DNA of 64,000 nt from Homarus americanus (lineage: Eukaryota > Arthropoda > Malacostraca > Decapoda > Nephropidae), in NCBI RefSeq assembly GCF_018991925.1, contig NW_024737068.1, positions 6,924,727 to 6,988,726 on the forward strand. Reading direction: 5' to 3'. Position numbers and translations under genes: made by a program. Position 1 is the stretch's first letter. Every line of letters starts with the position of its first letter. Of this stretch, positions 10,683-22,310 are shown piece by piece. The notes under the pieces were generated by a model. The model saw only the letters and a list, made by a program, of their open reading frames with translations, did not search any database and was not told where the DNA came from.

Positions 10683-12804
10683 ATTTACCTCACCACACCC
10701 CCACCCACCCACACCCCACCCACCCACCACACCACCACCCACCACACTCCTCACCACCCACCATCACCCCACCCACCCACCATCACCCCCACCCACCCAC
10801 CACACCACCACCCACCACACACACCCCACCCACCACACCCCACCCCACCCACCACACCCCACACCCACCCACCACACTCCCCACCCCACCCACCACACCT
10901 CACAACTCATCACCTCACCCACCACACCACCCCACCCACCATCACCCCCACTCACCCACCACACACCCCACACCACCCACCACACCCCACCCACCCACCA
11001 CACACCCCACCCACCCCCACACCCCCACCCCACCCATCATCACCCCCACCCCACCCACCACTACCCCCACCCACCCCACACCCCACCACACCCCACCATC
11101 ACCCTCACCCACCCACCACACCCCACCACCCACCACACCCCAACCCACCCATCAATACCCCACCCACCCATAACACCCCCACCCACCCTCATCACCCCAC
11201 CCACCCACCCACACTCCCCACCCACCCACACTACCCCACCCACATCACCTCACCCCACCCACCATCACTCCCCACCCACCTATCATTACCCCCACCACCC
11301 ACACACCCCACCACCCACCATTACCCCCACTCACCCCACCAATACTCCACCACCCACCACACACCCACCACCCACCACACCCCACCCACCATCATTAACC
11401 CACCCACCCACACACTCCCACCCACCACACATTCACCCACCCACACATCCCACCCCACCCACCACACCCCACCCACCCACCACCCACCACACCCACCACA
11501 CCCCAACCCAACTCCACCATTACCCCACCACCATCAACACCCCACCCACCCACCACACCCCCACCCACCCATCACACCCCACCACCCTACCACACACCCC
11601 ACCACCCACCACACCCCACACCCACCCAATACCCCACCCACTCCATCACACACCCCACCTCACCCACCACACCTCACACCACCCACCACACTCCCCACCA
11701 CTATCACCTCACCCCACTCATTACCCCACCACCCACCATCACCCTCACCCCACATCAATACCCCACCCACCCCACATCTCCCCACCACCCACCACACTCC
11801 CCACCCACCCACACACTCACCCACCCACCACACCCCACACCACCACCCACACCCCACCCACCCACCACAACCCACCCCACCCAACCACACCCCACCACCC
11901 ACCACACTCCACACCCACCACACCCCCCACCCCACCCACCACACCCCCCCACCACCCACCATCACCCCACCCACCCATCACACCCCCACCCACCCACCAC
12001 ACCCACCCACCCCACACCCCACCCCACCCACCACACCCCACCCACCCACCACATCTCACCCCACCCACCACACCCCACCACCCACCACACCCCACACCCA
12101 CCCACCACACACCCCCACCACCCACCACACCACCCATCACACCCCCACCACCCACACACCCCACCCACCCACCACACCCCACCAACCACCACACCCCACC
12201 CCACCCACCACACCCCACCACCCATCATCCCCCAACCAACCCCACCACCCCACCCCACCCACCACCAACCCCACCCCACCCACCACACCCCACACCCACC
12301 CACCACACCCCACCACCCACCACCCACCCACCACACCCCCACACCACCCACCACACCCCACCCACCCACCACACCCCACCCACCCACCACACCCCCACCC
12401 ACCCACCACACTCCCCACTCCACCCCACCATCACCCCACCACCACCATCTTCAACCCAACCTACCACCCCCACCCCACCCACATCAACTCACACCACCCA
12501 CCATCACCCCCACCAACCACCATCACCCCCACCCAATCTACCTCACACCCCACCACCCATCACACCCCACCACCCACCACACCCTCACCACCCACCATCA
12601 TCTCACCCACCCACCATCACCCCACCTTCACCTACCATTACCTCACTCACCTACCATTACCTCACTCACCTACCATTACCTCACTCACCTATCATTACCT
12701 CACTCACCTATCATTACCTCACTCACCTACCATTACCTCACTCACCTACCATTACCTCACTCACCTACCATTACCTCACTTACCTACCTTAACCCAACTA
12801 AACT
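10683..12804 (+). repeat. 2.1-kb G-free CCCACCCACCA tandem block
   Basis: There is no G on the + strand between 10682 and 12805. The block is built from irregular CCCACCCACCA, CACCCCACC and CCATCACCCC units. The final part (12632-12790) is a regular 19-bp array with core CTACCATTACCTCACTC. The - strand is rich in GGGTGGG tracts and could form G-quadruplexes. Two + frames of over 700 codons are open only because TAA, TAG and TGA are rare without G; their Pro/His/Thr content is compositional. Confidence 0.95.
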
Positions 12805-12947
12805 GGACATACACTGATCTACAACCACCACCTGGATGCATATTGATCCATGCATGGCGTCTCTTGGTTGGAATACCGGGAATAGATATGGTGTTATAAA
12901 AATGGAATTTACAAGAAAACCCCTTTAATCTTATTTTACCTGTGAGG

Positions 12948-13015
12948 TGTGGTGGCAGTGGTTGTGGTAGTGAAGGTGGTAGTGGTAGTTTTAGTGGTGA
13001 TGGTAGTGGTAGTGA

Positions 13016-13056
<41 letters not shown>

Positions 13057-13610
13057 ATGGTAGTGATTGTAGTAATGTTGGTGGTAGTTTTGGTGGTGGA
13101 AAGAGAAAAGAAGAGAAGGAGGAAGAAGAAGAAGAGGAGGGGAGAGAAGGAACATGAAAAGTGGAAGAGGCGTAGGCGGAAAAGCAAGTGAAAGAGAGAC
13201 TAGGAGAAGGAATAGAAGGAAGGGCGAGAGGGGAAAGAGAGGAGGAGGAGAAGCAAGTTAAAGGGAGAGAGGGAGGAAGAGCGAGAGCGAAGAAGAGAAG
13301 GAGGAGGAATATGAGAAGAGGAGGAGGAAGAGGAGACAACAGGTGTGTAGGTGTAGGCAAGTGGAATTCATCATAGGATTTATGGTATTGTTTTGTCCGC
13401 GTTAGTGAAAGAGGGGAGGAAGAGTAGAGGATGAGAAGGAAGAAGGATTAGAGGGTAAGAGGAGGGAAGGAGGATGAGAAGGAAGAAGGATAAGAGGGTA
13501 AGAGGAGGGAGGCAGGATGAGAAGGGGAGAGTGGAGGATGACAGAAGGGATGAAGGGTGAGAGAAAGTAGGAAAAGAGTATGAGAGGAGAGAGAGTGGAA
13601 GAGAGAAACA
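12948..13610 (+). repeat. GGT/AGT trinucleotide and polypurine tract
   Basis: A GGT/AGT-type repeat at about 12948-13099 grades into GGA/GAA-rich purine sequence at 13100-13330. More purine-rich sequence follows at 13405-13610, including two near-identical 40-bp segments around 13425-13520. Confidence 0.85.
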
Positions 13611-13635
13611 CACTTACATTATAATAACTAAAATT

Positions 13636-13678
<43 letters not shown>
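13636..13678 (+). repeat. (GT)n microsatellite
   Basis: About 21 GT units bordering the 3' end of family copy A. Confidence 0.95.
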
Positions 13679-13683
<5 letters not shown>

Positions 13684-13869
13684 GAAAAAAAAAATAATAA
13701 TAATTAACGGTTTATTGAAAAAGTTCTGCAGCCCGAAGGCTGAAAATATACATTGGACATAAATGACTTATTGCATACATTGGTGGTTTAACAAAAGCCT
13801 TCATTAGAGAAAGGTGAAGGAACATACAGTGAACATACAGATTAATGTAGGTGTTGAACAGCAAACACG

Positions 13870-14216
13870 TAGTGTAGTAACTCCCTCACATTTGGTGTTA
13901 TGAGGGACTTGATGTGGTGTAGTAATTCCTTCACAGATGGTGTTATGAGGGGCATCACGTGGTGTACGAACTTCCTCACAGATGGTGTTATGAATGGCCT
14001 GACGTGGTGTAGTAATTCCCTCGCAGATGGTGTTATGAGGGACCTCTCGTGGTATAGTAATTACCTCACAGATGGTGTTATGAGGGGCCTCACGTGGTGT
14101 AGTAATTCCCTCATAGATGGTGTTATGAGGGACCTCACGTGGTGTAGTAATTCCCTCACAGATGGTGTTATGAGGGACCTCACGTGGTGTAGTAATTCCC
14201 TCACATATGGTGTTTA
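13870..14216 (-). repeat. 45-bp minisatellite (copy A, distal part)
   Basis: About 7-8 units, each with CACCATCTGTGAGGGAATTA followed by CTACACCACGTGAGGTCCCT when read on the - strand. GAGGGA and TCCCTC can pair within a unit, and most units carry the palindrome CACGTG. The array resumes at 15541-15635 beyond the LINE insertion. Confidence 0.95.
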
Positions 14217-15540
14217 CACAAGAACACAACACAAGAATGGAGGAAACTGCAGCGGGCCTATTGGCCCATACTGGGCAGTCCCGTTTACACCCAACCCCTT
14301 TTGCTCATATAAGCATCCAACCTATGTTTGAAGCTATTCAGCGTATTCGAGTTAATGATGATATTTGGTAACTTGTTCCATTCATCCACTACTCTGTTTC
14401 CAAACCAGTGTTTACCTATTTCCCGCCTAGATCTAAATTTGTCATATTTAAAACCATTGTTACGAGTTCGCTCCTGGTTGGATAGTTTGAGTACCTTTGT
14501 AATGGCCCCTTTGTTTAGTCCTGCCTTCCACTTATACACCTCTATCAGGTCGCCCCTCGCTCTACGTCTCTCGAGGGAGTGCAAATTAAGATGCTTTAAC
14601 CTGTCTCTATACTCAAGGTTCCTAATGCCCGGGATTAGTCTTGTCATTCTCCTCTGAATTCTTTCCAAGGATTCTATATCCATTCTGTAATACGGTGACC
14701 AGAACTGAACTGCGTAATCCAGGTGTGGTCTCACAAGAGCAAGATACAGTTTTAGGATGACCTCGCTAGTCTTGTAACTAACACTCCTTTGTATGAACCC
14801 AAGTACTTTATTAGCCTTGTTACGAGCAAAAACACATTGTTTACTTGGCTTAAGGTTCCTACTTATCATTACTCCTAAATCTCTCTCGCAGTCGGATTTC
14901 TCTATGGCATCGTTGTTCATCTGGTATCTGGTTTCCCTGTTTACATCTCCTATACTGAGTACTTTACATTTGTCCACGTTGAATTTCATCTGCCATTTTT
15001 CAGACCATTCGAAAAATTTGTTTAGATCTTCCTGTAGTTTTGCTGAGTCCTCGTCAGATTTAATAACACGTCCTATTCTAGTGTCATCAGCAAATTTACT
15101 TATGTTGCTGTCTATGCCGATATCTATGTCGTTTATGTATATAATAAATAATAATGGTCCAAGTACTGAGCCTTGGGGAACTCCACTTGTGACATTGCTC
15201 CAATGGGACTTAGTGCCGTTAATGCTCACTCTCTGTTTCCTGTCCTGTAACCACGCCCTAATCCATTTAAGGATGCTACCTTTGATGCCATGAGCTTCTA
15301 CCTTTCTAATTAGTCTTTCGTGGGGGACTCTGTCGACGGCTTTGCTAAAGTCGAGATATACCACATCATAATTGTGCCCCTCGTCCACGGATTCGAAAAC
15401 TGATGAAAAGAATGTTAATAGATTAGTTAGACAAGAACGTCCGCTTGTAAAGCCATGCTGGGAATCATTGATCAATCTGTGCTTCTCCAGGTGATTTCGA
15501 ATAGAGTTTGAAATGATTGCTTCCAGTAATTTGCCTACTA
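14217..15540 (-). mobile_element. 5'-truncated CR1/L2-like LINE inserted in copy A
   Basis: The insertion interrupts the 45-bp array. A 49-bp identical segment flanks it (14168-14216 and 15541-15589), including a CATATGG variant not typical of other units, so it behaves as a target-site duplication. The element starts inside the RT domain and ends at 14217 with a TTGTG-rich 3' terminus on the - strand. The reading frame is undamaged, which points to a recent insertion. Confidence 0.8.
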
Positions 15541-15577
15541 TTATGAGGGACCTCACGTGGTGTAGTAATTCCCTCAC
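14285..15577 (-). CDS. LINE ORF2 reverse transcriptase, 5'-truncated, intact frame
   Basis: 430 codons without a break. The first dozen residues come from the flanking 45-bp repeat; element sequence starts at IIVGKLLEAI, inside the RT. Visible motifs in order are QHGFTSGRSCLTNL, DVVYLDFSKAVDRVPHE (palm aspartate), GVPQGSVLGPLLFIIYIND, the catalytic SKFADDTRIG, and WQMKFNVDKCKVL. The connection/thumb region follows with CERDLGVMIS, RPHLDYAVQFWSPY, LERIQRRMTRLIPGI and RRRARGDLIEVYK, then a conserved end with WFGNRVVDEWNKLP. This is the order in CR1/L2-type non-LTR retrotransposons. The endonuclease domain and the RT start are missing, so the copy cannot act alone. SKAVD replaces the common SKAFD. 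Confidence 0.9.
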   Translation of the reverse strand: MRELLHHVRSLIIVGKLLEAIISNSIRNHLEKHRLINDSQHGFTSGRSCLTNLLTFFSSVFESVDEGHNYDVVYLDFSKAVDRVPHERLIRKVEAHGIKGSILKWIRAWLQDRKQRVSINGTKSHWSNVTSGVPQGSVLGPLLFIIYINDIDIGIDSNISKFADDTRIGRVIKSDEDSAKLQEDLNKFFEWSEKWQMKFNVDKCKVLSIGDVNRETRYQMNNDAIEKSDCERDLGVMISRNLKPSKQCVFARNKANKVLGFIQRSVSYKTSEVILKLYLALVRPHLDYAVQFWSPYYRMDIESLERIQRRMTRLIPGIRNLEYRDRLKHLNLHSLERRRARGDLIEVYKWKAGLNKGAITKVLKLSNQERTRNNGFKYDKFRSRREIGKHWFGNRVVDEWNKLPNIIINSNTLNSFKHRLDAYMSKRGWV

Positions 15578-16006
15578 ATATGGTGTTTATGAGGGACCTC
15601 ACGTGGTGTAGTAATTCCCTCACAGATGGTGTTATATGAGTGAGGTGTGGTCCCAGGCCTTCCTATCGTAGACAGATTAACACATCACTGGTTGTTGTTG
15701 GGTCTCACGGGCCGTTATCACTGGGTACCTGGGACCTCACTGTGTGAAGGTTAACTTGGGTATGACTTGGCTGTTGCTGTTGAATTGTTCTCACTGACTT
15801 AAGCACTGTTCACCACTGTTCAACACTGGTTCCATTTCTTTCCTAAATGAAATTGTAACTTCTGGTGAGAACTTATTGATATTCCGGTGGGGAGGAGGGC
15901 TCAGGGGAGGGAGTTGGTATGGGCCAACTTAACAGTTGACCTGGCTGCTCCCAGAGGAGCGCCAGGTACGCCTTGACCCTTCGGTGGTCAAGAATGTAGT
16001 GTGTAG

Positions 16007-16790
16007 TGTAATAATAATAATAATAATGTGTGTGTGTGTGTGTGTGTGCTGTTTCGACTTCTTTACATATCTCTCTCATAAAGTGTTTTCATCCGTGTCT
16101 CCTGAGCATTCCAACCTCTTCAGGAATCATATGTATCTCACAATAACACTTCTTCGTAATGGTGATCTTAGTTATCAAACCCAGTGAACCCCAAACGTGG
16201 ATTTTAATTATTTGTCGTCAGCAAAGGACAGGAATCCTTCTCGGCGATGAAAAAAAATAAATGACGGGTTTGAGAAATAAGTGCTGAAGAACTTGTGTGG
16301 GAGTATAGGTGGGAGAGAAGTGTGTAGAGAGATCGGGGGAGAAGGAGAAGAAGGAGGGGTTTTGTGTAGAGATCGGGGGAGAGGAGGAGGAGAGGAGAAA
16401 GAGGATTGTGGGGAGAGAAGGAAGGAGAAGGGTGTGTGGGAGTAAGGAGACATAGGTGTGATGTGTGGAGGTCTGGGGAGGAGAGGGGTTTGGGGAGAGA
16501 AGAAGGGTGTTTTGTGCATGTGTGGAGGGTGGGGAGGGGTATGTATTAAGGTGTGTGTGTGTCTGTGTAAAATTGTAGAGCAGAGGAGATTATGAGAATA
16601 TTGCACAAAAGAGGAGAGGGATGTGTAGCGGTGAGGATGGAGAAGAGTGTATGTAGAAGTAGGGAGAGTCGAAGTGGGTGTAGGAAAAGGGGTGGAGGGA
16701 GGAAGAGTGGTTATATGGAGGGAAGGAGATGTGTGTGTGTGTGTGTGTTGGGTAAAGGCAGTGTTAGGGAGGGGATGAATTAATAATAAT
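16007..16790 (+). repeat. ATA run, (GT)n and purine-rich tract
   Basis: An ATA trinucleotide run is followed by a GT run (about 16027-16048). After mixed sequence, a G/A-rich tract with GGGGAGA and GGAGGAG runs covers about 16265-16770. Confidence 0.8.
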
Positions 16791-17181
16791 GGTTCAAACT
16801 TGATGTAAGCAACATAAGAGACCTTGTTGTATTAAGAAACAACTCCACTGTTGATGTATGTCAGGTGTTTATGTTGAGATGCTGTGAGCTGCTCCAGGTT
16901 GTCATGTCTTGATGAACTCTACAGCGGGATTCACTTATTATGTATTCAATTATATTTGTATATGCAAATAAATCACTGTAGGTGCGCGTGATCCATGTAT
17001 ATGTGGTTATCAGCTTATATACTGTATGTATATGTTTTTTATCCATTCAGTTATTTAGTTGTTAATTTTCCATATTCATCACGTTTAGGTTAATATATCA
17101 AGTCAGGATAAACTTTCTTGCCCAAAGTCCTTTGATGATAAAGAGGGTATTTTATTAATTAACCTTAAGGATTATTTGGAG

Positions 17182-17182
<1 letters not shown>

Positions 17183-17275
<93 letters not shown>
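17183..17275 (+). repeat. (TA)n microsatellite
   Basis: About 46 uninterrupted TA units, self-complementary and potentially cruciform-forming. Confidence 0.95.
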
Positions 17276-17279
<4 letters not shown>

Positions 17280-18745
17280 CAACTGTTGTAAATAAGATGA
17301 GTCATGATAGTTGGCTTGATAAGAGTTGGAGCCTGGCAGAGGGACAGCTGTGGTCATGAGACTCATCATGAATAATACTGCGGAAAGACCGATATTAGCA
17401 TGATAAAAGGTCAAACTGGTAACGTAAACAAACATTGGTAGCAGCAGTGGGAGCCGGTGGTGCGCAGAGGGTGGCCGGGTAACATTTGCGCACTCCAGGT
17501 CTTCACCACCACCACCACCACTATCACCACTACCACCCTACCTCACCTCTTTCATATTCCCAGAAACGAGACAAAGGCGACGCAGCTTCTAGCTTTCCCT
17601 GAACTTACATTATGTGGCACAGCGAGAGAGAGAGAGAAGGACTGAGGGGGGAAGGGGAGAGTGAATGGAATGGTTCAAAAGGGGAATGGAGATAGAGGGA
17701 TGTTTGGGGAGAAAGTAATGGTAGTGGTGATGGTGATTTTGGCAGTTAACCAATGATTAGGGAAATTTTGACGAGTGGTGAGGCAAGATAGTGTAGATGG
17801 TGAAAATAAGATGGAAAATGAATAAGGACAGCGTAGACTGTAGATAGTGAAGTAAGGTTGGTGTAGAGAATAAGTAAAGTGTGACACTATAGAAATATAA
17901 TGACATTATTGAACGATGAGGTGTGATGTGGTCGAGTATACAGTGAGTGTGACAGTTTAAAGTGACCCTAGCATGTAAGCAACATCACATCGATATTAAA
18001 TCAAGGTTACAGTGAACAGTGACGTGTAGATGACCATTCCAATGTATATTTTGATCAATCTACACTGAAGCGAATATAAATTTTGCATCCTAATAGCAGA
18101 GTGCGACAGGGGTAGAGAGGCAAAGGAGCAGAAAATGATCACATGAATAGCTAGGTTCTGTGAAAAGGTTATAAAAAGATAAACTTCCTGTCTGTTTTCA
18201 GTTCTCAGTAAACGGGGAACGACCCTTTAAATCTGATGAAATTATTTCTTGATGATGACATTTAAAATAATTTATTAATTTGTGTGAATTATTTTGTAAA
18301 CATTTCTGTCTGGATATCTCAATATATTTTTTCACGTAAACACATTTATTTTTAACTGTTTTTGAATAATCAATAACCAGCATTTACTTTAGCCATTTTA
18401 TGCATCCCTTTTACACTGACTTCATACACTGACATTGAAAAATACATTGGTGATGAAGTTACAAGGAGAGAGGAGAGTTTATTTCCTGAGTTATTGACCC
18501 ATAAATGTTACACTGTATTGTGGGGGTGATCTAACTGTTTCAATTTGGCTAAGTGCAGTGCAGTGCTTTTGAAATTTATGGTCACAAATTTACATATGCC
18601 TACTTTTTTACATTTATTGTTATCTATCTATCTCTCTATCTCCAAGGGAATTAACCGTTGCTTTGATTTTATTATTTACAGATGGATAGAGGGACAAAAA
18701 TGACCCCCGTATACTGGATGAATGTAAGTAGACTGTAAATACAAT
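17280..18745. other. Unique-looking sequence, no gene recognised
   Basis: A short CAC run lies at about 17503-17530. Otherwise mixed AT-rich sequence without recognisable coding or RNA features. Confidence 0.6.
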
Positions 18746-18749
18746 TGAT

Positions 18750-18930
18750 CAGAGGTATACAGAGGTATACAGAGGTGAAGTAAACTAATTAACTTCTAAC
18801 AGGTGTATACAGAGGTGAAGTAAACTAATTAACTTCTAACAGGTGTGTAGAGGTGAAGTAAACTAATTACCTTCCTCTAACAGGTGTATACAGAGGTGAA
18901 GTAAACTAATTTACTTCATATTAACAGGTG
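18750..18930 (+). repeat. 40-bp tandem repeat, about 4 copies
   Basis: Units contain AGGTGAAGTAAACTAATTA and AACAGGTGTATACAG, with small deletions in the third and fourth copies. Confidence 0.9.
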
Positions 18931-19216
18931 TGTAATAATGCACTCGGGTGTGCTTTAAATTGCATCAGTATGACTTACGTAAAATATCAGTAACTCCCCT
19001 AAAATGAGGCAATATATAATTATACTATTCTTTTTATACGTGTAATGTGATGTCTTTAATCTTACGGACGGTTGTGGACGAAATGCTCTGGACACTTTGG
19101 TCAATAATCTGGCATCATTTACTTGTAGGTTTATAGTTTTAATAGTTGTTTATTCTGATTTTTTTTGTGGTTGTTTAAGTGTTTTTATTAAGGCGTAATT
19201 GATGCTGAAAAGTAGC

Positions 19217-19857
19217 GTTCACCAGCTATAAACCACCATCATTCACCAGCTATAAACCACCATCATTCACCAGCTATAAACCACCATCGTTCACCAGCTA
19301 TAAACCACCATCATTCACCAGCTATAAACCACCATCATTCACCAGCTATAAACCACCATCATTCACCAGCTATAAACCACCATCATTCACCAGCTATAAA
19401 CCACCATCGTTCACCAGCTATAAACCACCATCATTCACCAGCTATAAACCACCATCATTCACCAGCTATAAACCACCATCATTCACCAACTATAAACCAC
19501 CATCATTCACCAGCTATAAACCACCATCGTTCACCAGCTATAAACCACCATCATTCACCAGCTATAAACCACCATTGTTCACCAGCTATAAACCACCATT
19601 GTTCACCAGCTATAAACCACCACCGTTCACCGGCTATAAACCACCATCGTTCACCAGCTATAAACCACCATCGTTCACCAGCTATAAACCACCATTGTTC
19701 ACCAGCTATAAACCACCACCGTTCACCGGCTATAAACCACCATCGTTCACCAGCTATAAACCACCATCGTTCACCAGCTATAAACCACCACCGTTCACCA
19801 GCTATAAACCACCATTGTTCACCAGCTATAAACCACCATTGTTCACCAGCTATAAAA
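19217..19857 (+). repeat. 24-bp minisatellite, about 26 copies
   Basis: Each unit carries TTCACCAGCTATAAACCACC. The first half is organised in a 120-bp higher-order period of five units (a CATCGTT variant recurs at about 19286, 19406 and 19526). The second half has a different variant mix (CACCGTTCACCGG, CATTGTT) with a 96-bp spacing. Both strands are open in its second half (8-residue peptide repeats such as FIAGERWW on -). TGA codons interrupt the - frame in the first half, so coding is unlikely. Confidence 0.95.
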
Positions 19858-19959
19858 CCAATCACACACATCATGTTAGTTATTGCTTTTAGCTGAATTT
19901 GAAATAGAACTAAACACCGCCTTTGTTTTTCCGATAACTAGCTTTACCTTGGGTATTGA

Positions 19960-20200
19960 TGACGACAGACAGACAGACAGACAGACAGAGAGACAGACAG
20001 ACAAACAGACAGACAAGGAATCCATTAATGACAACAAAAGATCACCATTGTTGAATTATTTAGTGATTCGTGGACGCTGTTCCTCCCCCGCACGCCCGCC
20101 CGTCCCTCCCCTCTCCTCACCCCTCCTCGTAATTCCGTCCCCCTGTCTGTCTATACACACATACACACATACACACACACACACCCACACACACGTACGC
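19960..20200 (+). repeat. (GACA)n and (CA)n microsatellites
   Basis: GACA-type repeats at about 19966-20015 and a CA-rich run at about 20155-20195, separated by mixed GC-rich sequence. Confidence 0.9.
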
Positions 20201-20302
20201 ACAGATCCAGTATGGCGGACCGGAAGTTTATTGATGGTCCCTAATGTGATGAAATAGTGCTAATATTTTCTGTCTTCGCTGGCCGGTACCCACTGACAAG
20301 AC

Positions 20303-20304
20303 GG

Positions 20305-20391
<87 letters not shown>
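20303..20391 (+). repeat. (GT)n microsatellite
   Basis: About 44 GT units with one TT interruption near 20320. Confidence 0.95.
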
Positions 20392-20393
<2 letters not shown>

Positions 20394-20394
<1 letters not shown>

Positions 20395-20960
20395 GCCTCT
20401 CCTTTTGTCATCTTTTCTTGTCTCCTCTTCTTCGTCTTCCTCTTCTTCTACCGTATTCCTCCAATTCTCTTCCGGTAGTGTGTTCTCTTATTCCCTAACG
20501 TCATTTATCTCTTCCTTCTCTTCCCCATCATCTTTTACCCTCCTCCTCCTCCTATTCCTTCTTTTCCCTTCCATCTTCCTCCATTACATGCCCCCCACAC
20601 CACCTTCTTCTCTTCTCCTTCTCGTCTTCCTTCAAAGTATCTTCCTTCTCTTCCTCCTCCTCTTTCCACCTACCATCTTCCACTTCCCTTCCCCCACCCC
20701 TCTCATTTTCCTATTAATATTAGTCTTCGCCCCCTCCACATCTTTACTACCTCTCCCTTACCTCCCCCATCCTTCTCTTCCTCCTTCCTCGTTACCCCGC
20801 CTTATCAATTTATATCTTCTTTCTCCATCTTCCTTCTTCCCCCTTCCGCTGTCCTTGAATTCCCAGTATCGTGGTTATCCCTTATTTCTTCCTCTTCCCC
20901 CCCTCTCTTTTCCCTCTCTTCTCCTCTCCCTCTCTTTTTTCCCTCTCCTCCACTCACTAC
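20394..20960 (+). repeat. Polypyrimidine tract
   Basis: C+T-rich with CTTCCTC/TCTTCC runs. A 238-codon frame here begins inside the GT run and is compositional. Confidence 0.8.
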
Positions 20961-20989
20961 TTGTCCCTGTTTTTTGTATTAAGTCGCTG

Positions 20990-21945
20990 GTCCTTGAGGT
21001 GGTGAAGGTCACTGTTCCTTGAGGTGGTGGGGGTGGAGGTCGCTGTTCCTTGAGGTGGTGGTGGTGGTAGGGGTCGCTGTTCCTTGAGGTGGTGGTGGTG
21101 GAAGTCGCTGTTCCTTGAGGTGGTGGATGTCGTTCCTGAAGTGGTGGTGGTGGAGGTCGCTGCCTGAGATGGTAGTGGTGGAGGTCACTGCTCCTTGAGG
21201 TGGTAGTGGTGGAGGCCGCTGCTCCTTGAGGTGGTAGTGGTAGAGGCCGCTGCTCCTTGAGGTGGTGATGGTGGAGGTCGCTGCGCCTTGAGATGGTAGT
21301 GGAGGTCGCTGCTCCTGAGGTAGTAGTGGTGGATGTCGCTGCTCCTTGAGGTGGTAGTGATGAGGTCGCTGCTCCTTGGAGATAGTAGTGGTGGAGGTCG
21401 CTGCTCCTTGAGGTGGTAGTGGTGGAGGTCGCTGCCCCTTGAGGTGGTAGTGGTGGAGGTCGCTGCCCTTGAGATGGTAGTGGTGGAGGTCGCTGCTCTT
21501 GAGGTGGTAGTGGTGGAGGTCGCTGCCCTTGAGGTGGTAGTGGTGGAGGTCGCTGGAGGTGGTGAGTGGTGGAGTCGCGCAGTGTTGCTTGAGGTGGTAG
21601 TGGTGGAGGTCGCTGCCTCCTGCTGAGGTGGTAGTGGTGAGGTCGCTGCTCCTTGAGGTGGTAGGGGCGGAGGTCGCTGCCCCTTGAGGTGGTAGTGGTG
21701 GAGGTCGCTGCTCCTTGAGGTGGTAGTGGTGGAGGTCGCTGCTCCTTGAGGTGGTAGTGGTGGAGGTCGCTGCTCCTTGAGGTGGTAGTGGTGGAGGTCG
21801 CTGCCCCTTGAGGTGGTAGTGGGGAGGTCGCTGCCCCTGAGGTGGTAGTGGAGGTCGCTGCCCTTGAGGTGGTAGTGGTGGAGGTCGCTGCTCCTTGAGG
21901 TGGTAGTGGTGGAGGTCGCTGCTCTTGGTGGTGGAGCTGTAGAGA
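20990..21945 (-). repeat. 31-bp minisatellite, about 30 copies
   Basis: On the + strand units contain GAGGTGGTAGTGGTGGAGGT and CGCTGCTCCTT, with frequent short deletions. Because 31 is not a multiple of three, a stop-free unit cycles through all frames. Two overlapping - frames of 318 and 335 codons result, reading LHHYHLKEQRPPPLPPQ-type repeats. I treat them as repeat-driven, with reservation for the unique 5' end of the longer one (21960-22192). Confidence 0.9.
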
Positions 21946-21959
21946 TGAGACACAAGCTT

Positions 21960-22310
21960 TTCCACCTAGATGATAATATTAACCAGACGCTGCAGCAAAC
22001 ATTTCCAGAAAACCTGTTGATGTCGCTTTGGATGCTTTCCAGGACGTCTTGACCTCCAGCCAAGACGTATGCACACTGGTAAGGAGTTCCAGGAAGGTGT
22101 GTTGTCCGCCGCTTGACTTTCATCTCGTTAAAGGATTTTTTTGTGAGCCCTCTTGAACCATCAGTAGCTCTCATGAGTTTTTCATGAATCATTCTGGCTG
22201 GCAGGTCAACAGACCCCTGCCAGTTTAATGGACCCTCCAGTCTTAACGGACCTCGAGTCCTAATGGGTCCTCCAGTCCTAATGGGCCCTCCAGCTTCGTG
22301 GATCCCAGTA
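21960..22310 (-). other. Unique open stretch joined to the 31-bp array; function unknown
   Basis: On the - strand the 335-codon frame begins with about 80 residues of ordinary composition (MIHEKLMRATDGSRGLTKKS at its start) before entering the 31-bp array. The frame is also open upstream through degenerate GPIRTRGPL-type repeats to about 22330. I recognise no domain. It could be a fragment of a gene or element, or chance. No splice or promoter evidence was established. Confidence 0.3.

Larger units (their letters stand above)
13690..15998 (-). mobile_element. Minisatellite-bearing interspersed repeat, copy A (split by a LINE)
   Basis: On the - strand the order is: a 5' unique part (15640-15998) beginning near CATTCTTGACC, an array of 45-bp units, a 3' unique part, an AATAAA signal, CCGTTAATT and an ATT-rich tail at about 13690. 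Copies B (34511-35698) and C (48533-49512) share this architecture and sequence at both ends, so it is a dispersed family. A LINE occupies 14217-15540 within the array. No transposition protein is encoded, so if mobile it is non-autonomous. Beyond the 5' end lie an ATT-type run and a GT/CA run. Mechanism unknown; the A/T-rich tail after AATAAA suggests an RNA intermediate (inference). Confidence 0.75.

Noticed and set aside
10639..12899. Two overlapping open frames of 717 and 750 codons, Pro/His/Thr-rich
   Set aside because: They arise because a strand without G can hardly form TAG or TGA, and TAA is rare in this array. Composition is that of the repeat, and all frames look alike.
21444..21626. 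Val/Glu/Ala repeat frame on the + strand
   Set aside because: It is another frame of the 31-bp array.
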